Shown: positions 56,319 through 64,000 of the stretch, one piece after another | Numbering within the stretch: position 1 is the stretch's first letter | Layout: every line of letters begins with the position of its first letter | NCBI GenBank assembly: GCA_014529385.2 | Contig: CM043945.1 | Location: 147,328,741-147,392,740 of the forward strand | Length of the DNA stretch: 64,000 nucleotides | From: Adiantum capillus-veneris | Lineage: Eukaryota; Streptophyta; Polypodiopsida; Polypodiales; Pteridaceae | Direction of reading: 5' to 3' | Translations under genes and position numbers: made by a program | The notes under the pieces: model-generated | Database searches by the model: none | What the model saw: only the letters and a program-made list of their open reading frames with translations | Told to the model about the DNA's origin: nothing

Positions 56319-58454
56319 TGGGTGTGGGTGTGGGTGTGTAGGAGAATATATCGGTAGCTAGTTCTACATGCACTATGGGGCACTGGTGATGTTAATGGGG
56401 ATGTTGTAGTATTTAACCAATACTATACATGATGGAGCTGATGGTTGCATTGTTTTGTAGATGACTACCATGGGTCTATACCTTGCACTTTCCTTTAAAG
56501 TTGAATCTGGGCTTATCCTGGATTCATCTATTGAATGGTAGAGCAGTGAGGCTACAAAGTATCATTAGATTACATATATTGTGTGTATGGTTGTTCTAAC
56601 AAGGCCATTCTTGTCACACAAAGATTACATTTGTTTTGCCTTGTTTGTTTTAAAAAAATGCAGAACTCACATCCTCAGCCTGCAATTGTGTATGCGTCAT
56701 CGAGCAGTGTATATGGATTAAATTCAAAGGTAGGCTTGATCCCTTTTCATGTAATTCTTGGGCTTTATGACTGGGTGCTTGAGAAGAGGATATTCACGAC
56801 TGAGGTGTATGCGTAGGTTCCCTTCTCCGAGGATGATAGGACTGATCACCCAGCCAGCTTGTATGCTGCAACTAAGGTACATTCTTCATTTTGTTGAAGT
56901 TGGCATGTAAGTAAGTTGTGACAACTCATCAGTTTCTTTGGTGTAAATTGCAGAAAGCAGACGAAGTCTTAGCTCACACGTACAACCATATTTACGGCCT
57001 CTCAATAACAGCCCTGAGGTGACTAACTGACCTACGTTGTCAATTCAGCAAAGCTTGTGACAAATATATTTGAGATGTGGCATAGGAGAGCCTATTATAT
57101 CGAAAGATCGGAAGCCGCTCTGCATCCTATGCTTCTGTTGTTTAAATTGCATGTTTTGAGTTTTCTCTGTTTCTGATTTATGGCATGGTGGCAGGTTTTT
57201 CACAGTTTATGGACCATGGGGGAGGCCAGACATGGCATACTTTTCTTTTACACGGAATATTGTGGAGGGCAAGGTGAGTAATCTCCACATGAATATTGGT
57301 TGGGGTTGGCATGCGTGTGCTCGCATGCATGTGTGTATGCGGGCGTGTTTGAGGTGTTGGAGACCAGGAGATTGGGTAGATTAGGGTTGCATTCATAGTG
57401 CTAATGACATAACTTAAATCACCTATAGCTTGATACAATGCTCTCCTGCAATGTGTTAGAGATGGAGCCATATAAAGAGAATCTGGGGTAGCTAGGGTCT
57501 ATTCATGGTAACCAGATGGTCTTGGGTTAACCTTGCCTATGATCTAATAGAAACGTCTGCACATGGGACATGAAAATGTAGGATTTGAGCTCTAAGTGGC
57601 TATTGTGAACACTGGTTGCATGGTGGCTGCGGTCATGTAGGGATGTGTGTGTGAGAGAACAGGGCTGCGACCAAAATTTAGTGCGATTTTTACATGTAGA
57701 ATCAGACATAAAACCGAACAATGAAAATCTTGAATGGGGAATGTTGTCATTGCTTGCAGCCTATCACCATTTTCCAAGGTCCACATGCAGAGGAGTTAGC
57801 GAGAGATTTCACATTCATTGATGACATTGTTAAAGGTTGTGTGGCTTCACTTGACACTGCATTGCCAAGCACTGGGAGTGGCGGTAGAAAGCGCAGAAAG
57901 GCTCAATTTCGAATATTCAACCTTGGCAATACTCAGCCTGTGAAGGTTGGAGACTTCGTCAGCATTCTTGAGAAGCATCTCAAGAAGAAAGCCATCCGCA
58001 AGTAAGTAGTTGCTATCATATCCTGGATCCTCTTTCCTAGACCTGGCTCAATGTTTTTCAAGCTTTGTGATGTATGTGCATCTTGGCCATTAGCTGCTCA
58101 CAAGCTTTTTGTGTTACAGAATCATTCCAATGCCTAGTACTGGTGATGTCATGTTCACACATGCAAATGTGACAAGAGCCAAGAGTGTTTTGGGGTAAGT
58201 GTCAAATCTCTTCTTTTCATGTTGTTTTGATTAATAGCACATGGTCACATAGCTCCATGTTTCAATCTTCATGTGGTGCATGTGTGCGCGGCACACAGAG
58301 AGAGAGCATTTTTTAATGTACAAAGGGCTGTTGTAGGTACAACCCAACTACAGATTTGAACACAGGCTTGCAAATATTTGTGAAGTGGTACAAGTCCTAC
58401 TACAAGGAAGGTGCAGGCCATGGCGACATGCTGAAGGGTTACAAGCCATACTAA
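51654..58454 (+). CDS. GAE: UDP-glucuronate 4-epimerase (GAE), 12 exons, intact
   Basis: Interconverts UDP-glucuronate and UDP-galacturonate in the Golgi, supplying pectin synthesis. Exons: 51654-51850, 51949-52030, 55035-55207, 55289-55382, 55649-55735, 56664-56729, 56817-56876, 56954-57018, 57195-57273, 57760-58001, 58120-58194, 58337-58454. They total 1,338 nt with all phases consistent, giving 445 residues, close to the usual 430-440. A hydrophobic anchor at about 50-71 ([14 protein letters not shown]) after a short cytosolic N-terminus suits a type II Golgi protein. The extended SDR fold shows TGAAGFVG at 103-110, Asp128 in [16 protein letters not shown] at 223-229, catalytic Tyr249 and Lys253 in YAATK, then [16 protein letters not shown] and [12 protein letters not shown]. 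Intron 2 (3.0 kb) has a GC donor (CAG|GCAAGT); the others are GT-AG. The ATG has G at -3 and +4. No frameshift or missing catalytic residue seen. Confidence 0.95.
52633..52679 (-). repeat. TCTATACTA-type terminus, copy in GAE intron 2
   Basis: On the minus strand: ATCTATACTATTATGAAA, then GGGGGGAGGGATTCCGG, then CTCCCTCCCCCGGG. It has the clearest stem of the four copies. Confidence 0.45.
53029..53254 (+). repeat. 113-bp tandem duplication of the dispersed repeat, GAE intron 2
   Basis: Two adjacent, almost identical 113-bp units starting near TGGTTATATTGTCTTGTGGG (53,031 and 53,144). They are also related to 47,400-47,600 and 56,380-56,550. Confidence 0.9.
54880..54990 (+). mobile_element. 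SINE body fragment in GAE intron 2
   Basis: CGGGATGACTCCACCTTAAGG, CCTCCACCATATGGGGG and TTTCAAGTTGTAGGTA match the body of the SINE-like repeat at 40,900-41,010. The tRNA-like head is not clear here. Confidence 0.45.
55424..55496 (+). repeat. (GT/GC)n(GA)n microsatellite in GAE intron 4
   Basis: GTGTGCGCGCGCGTGTG passes into a GT run and then about 34 bp of GA. Confidence 0.95.
56282..56550 (+). repeat. GT tract and dispersed repeat in GAE intron 5
   Basis: A GT / GTGGGT tract (56,289-56,340) followed by GGGGATGTTGTAGTATTTAAC, ATGATGGAGCTGATGGTT and GGGTCTATACCTTGCA, as in 52,930-53,254 and 47,400-47,600. Confidence 0.75.
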
Positions 58455-58470
58455 ATAACACTGAGCTTAG

Positions 58471-58476
58471 AATAAA
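58471..58476 (+). terminator. Candidate GAE polyadenylation signal
   Basis: AATAAA 17 bp after the stop codon. Further AT-rich sequence follows to about 58,660, so later cleavage sites are possible. Confidence 0.4.
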
Positions 58477-58699
58477 AATTCGCTCGTATAGCCAAAAAGG
58501 CTTTATTCTTTTGATGATAAAATGAATAACATGATCTTCCATCTCTTACTGTCCATCCATTTGTAAAGTGGAATCTAGGTGTAGCCCTTGTATAGGAGTT
58601 GTTCTCCCCATCATAGGGTGCATTTATGTAATATAGTGCATTCATGTATTATTAATACCCTGCTCACCCCCCATGTATTTTAACACGTCTTTTTCCTTG

Positions 58700-59334
58700 T
58701 TCGGTAGGGTTTTGTTGTAAAATATGGAGCCTTTGTACAAACACTGAGCTGACAATGCAAGACAGATCTATTCGCTTTTTTTGAAGATTTTTGTGCAGAA
58801 AAAGTTCCATCATTGTTTAGAAGTAAGACTCCAATGTCTGATGTGCGTCATCTTTTGAACGCAACCACAAGCAGCATCCCCAGTACATTTTAAATGGAAA
58901 GAAGATTTCAAGATGGGATTTGGGAAGGGTTTAACCCAAGCTGGAAATCGAGCTTTGCAGGTCTGTGAAGAAAAATACACAAAAGTCAGTCTTTTATGAA
59001 GATTGCCCATGTGCCGAATGTCTACAGAACGCTTCAAAATCTCAAGGGTATTGGTATTATGGATGACCTGGCTCCCTTTGCTGCATGAATTATCATGCAG
59101 AGTTATTTTTCTCAGTGCTCATCCACTCAGATTGGGCACTTAATTTTTTGACAAACCTTAGAATACTCAGGTTCTAAATGAATTCAAGGCTCATATTGAG
59201 TCGTGTTAGAGATTAATGCGACTCAAAAGTATAGTACCCTCTCGACCTGAGGCTGTCTCATTAGTTCAGAATGTCATGAACTGCAAATGAGTGAAAAAGA
59301 AAGACTGGTCATCAGCAATACATTTACTTTCTCT

Positions 59335-59376
<42 letters not shown>

Positions 59377-59611
59377 CCTAAGGTTCACTCCTCCATCTTC
59401 ACCCCCAGTGCATTTGCTATCTGAGCATAGGTCTTTCCTAAAGTCACTTCTATTAAAGTTAGAGTTAGGCCTATTGGTTAGAGGTCTATCCCGGTCTAAG
59501 AAAGGTGGCCAATCATTAGAGGCTCTCTATTTATACTTTTGTACGTAGAGGGCCTAGCTCTCTACACGCATTGTACATTCTTGGCACTCATCTTCACTAT
59601 TATCCACACGT

Positions 59612-59655
<44 letters not shown>

Positions 59656-60050
59656 CCTTTGTGGAAGATTAGGTCATGATTTAGTGATTAATCTTCATCT
59701 TATGTCTTCACTTGTTTTTCTACGTGGTATCATAACATGTTAGTCATATTATGTCCATTTTCCTTTTCAATATGTCATCTATCTGTTATTTAAGCTTTCA
59801 AAATTATATTGGGTAGACTTTATCATCCATGTATAATCTTCTACTCTAATAATGGCTTTTGATGATTACATGTTATGATTTTTCACCTTTATCACCATTC
59901 CTATGTTGCATAATACAATCCTAGATTGCTCTTGTAGATGCTTTGTCTTCAGCCTTCATGCCTCTACGTGTTCCATTATGCATCAAACCTATGATATGAC
60001 ATCACTAGTTAAAAATTATGAAGCTAGCCTATGAGATTGATATGTATGTC
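58700..60050. other. Intergenic, no supported gene
   Basis: Contains a (GA)n tract (59,338-59,375) and a (CT)n tract (59,609-59,650). No ORF with recognisable product. Confidence 0.5.
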
Positions 60051-61910
60051 GACACTCTCTTTTCCTTTAATTTCATATGTTTCAAGCGACTAATGAAGTC
60101 TCTCACGGACTCCCTTTCCTCTTGTTGGGCTTTTTGGAGTTGAGATGTTACACCCCAAAGCACTCCCTCTTGTATGTACTCTTTCAAAAACAGTCTCCTA
60201 AGAGTAAGGTAGATCATTTTCTCTTCCATCTTTAGGGTTCTATATCAATCGGGGAATCGCATATTTGTTCAAACACTTAAATATGCTTTCTCATGTCCTC
60301 GTCTCCACTAAATTTTTGCGTGAGCTTGGTTATTTGTACTGCCTTACGTCTATGCTCTCTATCATGCGTGTTACGCATATTTTTGGCATATGATAGCTTG
60401 GGCAAATGTTGCCAAGTCACCTAAGTGAGTAGGTATAGTGGGGACGTTGCTCTTAGGATTGCATGTGGAATGGGGGTTTGCACTGGTTGGCATATATGAA
60501 CCCTTAGGTTCCAAGTTGGGTACGATGTTGTGCCATGTGGTGATCCAAAATTCATATGTGTGGCCCTATGCATAGCAGACGTGGAATGTGACATGCTAAT
60601 GCTAGCCACTATGGTTTCATTAGAATAAGAGCTTGAATTTTGTGGTTGTGGAGCATAAGTTGTTGAAACAATGGAAGAGATAGGAGCTATATGAGTACGA
60701 GGACCTATAGGTGCATATGATTGATACACACTTGTAGCGGTGCTTTACTAATGAATGAGGTCTATGGCGTGTTTTTTGGCATGTCCATCACTGGGGTAGG
60801 CATGGTAGCCATGGTGTCATAAAGAGAAAGATGAGCTGAACTTGGAAAGGTAAAAGCTATCACCTGTGGGCTCAGATTGTATTGAGACCCATGGCGAAAC
60901 AACATATGGAGGATCCATTGGGCTTACCAAGGAAGTCTCCATTTGTGATAAAGTTGGTTGCCTAACCTTCTCTGTATCTAAGAATCTTATGAGACTCGTT
61001 GAAGGCATGTGGATCCCCTTGTTTTGCCTCTCCAACTCAATAACCCTATAGATTACATCGTAAACTCTTTGTTGTTGCTCTTCTACGCTAGTAGCTCCCG
61101 TTGTGGATTGTAAGACATCTAACCAACCCACCTGATAGGTGTGACCTGTGTATAGGTCGGTTAAAGTTTTCGTTTGTAGTTCATACTCATAGTTTTCATT
61201 TAGAAACGCTCTATCTAGGATTGAGGTGCTAACGGTGTTCTTTGAACTAGATGCAATGTAGCTCTCTATGGGTTCACCTTTAGTGGTTGCAACTTCATGA
61301 GCACTCGATTGCTCGCCTAACATGGATGCTGACATAGGGGCTTTCGTTTTTAACTCTCCGTTGCTCTGTCTTGAGTAGGCTCTCGACTTCCTTTTTCGTA
61401 GCCGCAATGATATATCGCTCAACCTCTTGCACTTCGGCAAAGCTTCTACCATCAGGTAATATTACTTCGGAGGGGAATAACTTTGAAGAGTCAGGGAGTG
61501 CAGTGAATAGAGTATTCACATGCATACTCTCTCGGAGCATGGGGTCTACATTGGTCATGAATGACAAATTTACTTCCCCACCCCCTTTATTCACATCGTT
61601 AGCTCCATGTTTGGAGCGAGTGGCTCTACTCAAAGTCTCTTTGAAACGGCTAAGCATGCTCGGTTCGGATCATGGACCCATAATATGCATGTCTTAGCTT
61701 GAACTATCGAAATTAGGTATTGGGTAACCTTCCATGACGTCGTAGTCAGAGGAAGAGTCACTAGACGCAATTTGTGGGTCATGAATGGTACTACCTTGGG
61801 TTCCCGCTGAGGGTCTAGAGCCTAAGGTGGAGGAATAATGAGTGACCGTGTAAACGGTGACGCTCTCTATGTGATTGTCCTCTAGCACACAAGTAAAGGG
61901 TAGGTGCATG
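60050..61910 (-). pseudogene. Gag remnant of a second gypsy C-family element
   Basis: Minus-strand blocks align with the gag at 30,760-33,489: NVDPMLRESMHVNTLFTALP, SEVILPDGRSFAEVQEVERY, TDLYTGHTYQVGWLDVLQST, GATSVEEQQQRVYDV, LIRFLDTEKVRQPTLSQMET and EGVLWGVTSQLQKAQQEE with ESVRDFISRLKH. It retains the N-terminus missing from the first copy (MLSRFKETLSRATRSKHGAN, and further upstream EGYPIPNFDSSS). Frame changes occur near 61,400 and 60,780, and a segment around 60,240 is missing. It stops at about 60,060, so zinc knuckles, protease and pol are absent. Confidence 0.82.
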
Positions 61911-62302
61911 TGACCTTAACACTCTAGAAGGAAGCGTTGGTGAGTACCCGTGAGGTCACTCACCTAGTGTTTTAGGTGTTTACAACTCAATTTTTTTGTT
62001 ATGTTTGAATTTTTTTTCTAACCAAGCCATGGAATATGACGTGTGAGCTCAAAACGAGTGTCTTGGTCAAAGCGACGTGTCGTGCTTTCGACAACCCGCG
62101 ATTCGGTTACGTAATGCCCTCGAAATTCTAAAAATAGCATTTGTCGAAAAAAAGGCTAAATTTAGTAAGTCCAAAGGTGAGTGTGAAGGGAATGGTGGAG
62201 GACTTGAGGAACTTGTCCCACATGCCCTCCCTTCACTTGAGGTCGTAGTCTTTATATATATAGTAGTGTATATACTATATCATAAAACTAAGGACTAAGG
62301 CC

Positions 62303-62345
62303 TGGGCTTGGGCTTGGGCTTGGGCTTGGGCTCGGACTCGGGCTC
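62303..62345 (+). repeat. GGGCTT hexamer array
   Basis: About seven GGGCTT/GGGCTC units in the leader of the gypsy C-family copy. Confidence 0.9.
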
Positions 62346-62929
62346 AGGCTCGGGACTCGGGGCTTGATCTTGATCCCTTTCTTTTAAAATAAGATTTTTT
62401 TAATTTTCTTTTTAGTTTTTGAAAAAAAAATTTGTCTCAAATTTTCGAGCGTTCTTTTTTAAATAGAAGAAAAAACTTTTCTATGGATAATGCTGCACGT
62501 AGATATCGAGCTCACGCACGCACATAGCAGCTCTTAGCAGCTCTATCTAACCTGTCTACAACTAACATAGCTATTAACACTAATTACTTCTGCTCACACA
62601 TTGTCTAACACAGAACTGCATATTGTCTACACTAACTATTGCACACTGTCTACACTTTCTAACACAACAAAACTCCTCACTCACATAGTACCTAATCTAC
62701 TCATTGTCTACTGCACATTACAGATTTACACTAACCAACAGATTTGCTAATACCTGTATATTACAGATCTAACAAAACAAATACATTGGAGCATTTAACA
62801 GAGCTAACAAATCCTGCTAAACTTGTACCTTATAGCCACTAACAGATCTATACAAACTCAGACAAAACCAGCAATGACAGAAGTGAATAGGTTCAAGAAG
62901 TAGCATTGAGTTCTCCTCAAGCTTAGTGC

Positions 62930-62957
62930 AAGGCAATCCCCGACAACGACGCCAAAA
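62930..62957 (-). other. Primer-binding site of the gypsy C family
   Basis: The minus strand reads TTTTTGGCGTCGTTGTCGGG directly after the LTR end GGCGCACA. It is close to the TTGGCGCCGTTGCCGGGG primer site of Tat/Athila-type elements, which supports that assignment and fixes the LTR end at 62,958. Confidence 0.75.
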
Positions 62958-63171
62958 ATGTGCGCCTTGTCGCACGTGTTGGAGGCTGGGAACTTGCCAA
63001 AACACCATGTGGTGCGAGCCACGAATGATTGCAAGCACACAACTAGAAGATCCTAGCAAGCTCAAAGGGGCAGGGGTGTGTTACTCACAGCTCAATGCTT
63101 CTGTCGTGAAGGATCTTGTGCCACGAAAAAGAAGGAACTGCCGCCGCGCTCAACCGCCTCGCCGTCACAAT

Positions 63172-63216
<45 letters not shown>

Positions 63217-63490
63217 CATACACACACACACACACACACACACATACACATATGAGCACACGAAGGAGGAGGAGACAGAGGTAGAGCAAGAGCACTTCTT
63301 AGCTTGCACCTCAAAGAATGAAGTTTTTATGTCAAAATAGACCTTTTATAAGAGTTTGACCCATTCACACATGGGCGTCCACAGTAACCGGTCATAGTAA
63401 AAATGTTGTAAAGATGGAATAAGTGTTGCGCCTCTCATTGGCGATCACCTACATACCTATTTGACCGACAATCCCGGTCCATGAAATATC
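62958..63490 (-). repeat. 5' LTR of the gypsy C-family copy
   Basis: Shares blocks with 26,953-27,450 and with the solo LTR at 11,200-11,870, including GATCGCCAATGAGAGGCGCA versus GATCTCCGATGAGAGGCGCA. Carries (CT)n (63,170-63,213) and (CA)n (63,220-63,244). The outer boundary is approximate. Confidence 0.75.
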
Positions 63491-63504
63491 CAGACGTGTC
63501 TGAT

Positions 63505-64000
63505 AGATCTCAAAACCGAGGAAGACATGTACGAGGCCAACATCGATTCGCTAATCTCAAAAATTGGCGCAAGTGACTACATGATGCTCCAAATCTTGTC
63601 AGACTGTGAAGATGAGGTCATCAACGTACACCATGATGATGAGAACCTTTGTACTGTGCGAAGCAACGTAGTAGTTTGAATCCCCAAGTCTGGCGTCACG
63701 TGATACGAAAGAAGAAGTTGTTAATCCACTATTACCAGTCTTTAGGGCCCTGCTTGAGGACATATAAGGCCTTGTGTAGTTAATACACATGATCCTCCTT
63801 GTCTACAACCTTGAAGCTAAGCGGCTGCTCCACGTAGACTTTTGTATCATTGAAAAAACGCACTCTTCACGCCCATCTAATAGATAAGCGAGCCGTGATG
63901 GGCTGTTAAAGAGATCACTGTCCGAATAGTAGTCTTAAACTTGTGCTTCTCAATGGAACCAAGTGTGTTGTACTTGGTCTTGAAGACATATCTAGTCCCG
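63505..64000 (-). pseudogene. Ty1/copia reverse transcriptase fragment
   Basis: Minus-strand frames give YVFKTKYNTLGSIEKHKF, TVISLTAHHG (matching the copia WVFK.K...G...+.K.RLVA..R.LI..A stretch), PLSFKVVDKEDHVY, then STKVLIIMVYVDDLIFTV with the YVDD catalytic motif at about 63,620, then LVHVFLGFEIYQT near 63,510. Several stops. It runs off the right window edge and on its other side meets the gypsy C-family LTR. Unlike the Copia at 15.8-20.5 kb in sequence (LIFT after YVDD rather than MFLL), so probably a different lineage. Confidence 0.75.

Larger units (their letters stand above)
60050..63490 (-). mobile_element. Gypsy C-family element, 5' half only
   Basis: On the minus strand: LTR (about 63,490-62,958), primer-binding site (about 62,957-62,930), about 1 kb leader, then gag to 60,060, where it is cut off. 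The leader holds a GGGCTT hexamer array (62,303-62,345) and poly-A/T runs. The right boundary adjoins Copia RT coding sequence, which suggests insertion into that Copia. Confidence 0.75.

Overview
This is nuclear DNA from a land plant. It holds one intact host gene, a 12-exon UDP-glucuronate 4-epimerase (GAE), surrounded by layers of plant-type transposable elements: Ty1/copia, chromovirus and Tat/Athila-like Ty3/gypsy, CACTA, LINE and SINE-like sequences. Long (CT)n, (GT)n and compound microsatellites are common. The many-exon GAE (Arabidopsis GAE genes have one exon), large repeat load and long pyrimidine tracts would suit a fern, lycophyte or other non-seed plant, but the species cannot be fixed from the sequence. 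There are no operons, CRISPR arrays, rRNA genes or complete tRNA genes.

Layout. 1-2.6 kb: a minus-strand retroelement cut by the window edge, with an ORF1 ending in an RG-rich tail and the N-terminal half of an unusual, probably Penelope-like, reverse transcriptase (RT). 2.6-9 kb: mostly unassigned AT-rich DNA with a 216-bp tandem duplication and microsatellites. 9-11.2 kb: a (CT)n cluster and a LINE 3' fragment with an internal 413-bp duplication. 11.2-11.9 kb: a solo LTR. 12.7-15 kb: two LINE C-terminal fragments.

15,125-36,848 is a Russian doll of LTR elements. Gypsy A (LTRs 123 bp, TSD TAATA) has a Copia (LTRs 277 bp, TSD ACACC) in its gag and gypsy B (LTRs about 250 bp, TSD TTCTA) in its chromodomain. 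Gypsy B in turn holds a rearranged minus-strand gypsy C. My hand counts of LTR identity (A about 83%, B about 97%, Copia about 98.6%) agree with the order of nesting.

36.8-41.4 kb: intergenic DNA with short repeats. 41.4-50.3 kb: a minus-strand LINE split by a 5.8-kb CACTA element (42,020-47,828, TSD TTG) that carries decayed TNP2-like and Transposase_24-like genes and a 121-bp foldback. 51.5-58.5 kb: the GAE gene, plus strand. 60-63.5 kb: the 5' part of a second gypsy C relative (LTR, PBS, gag), minus strand. 63.5-64 kb: a Copia RT fragment, minus strand.

Only GAE looks functional as a host gene. It should encode a type II Golgi membrane enzyme that makes UDP-galacturonate for pectin. The most novel signals are the edge RT element, the LTR family that carries microsatellites, exact in-frame duplications inside gypsy A, a recurring TCTATACTA/G-rich-hairpin terminus, and the foldback inside the CACTA element.
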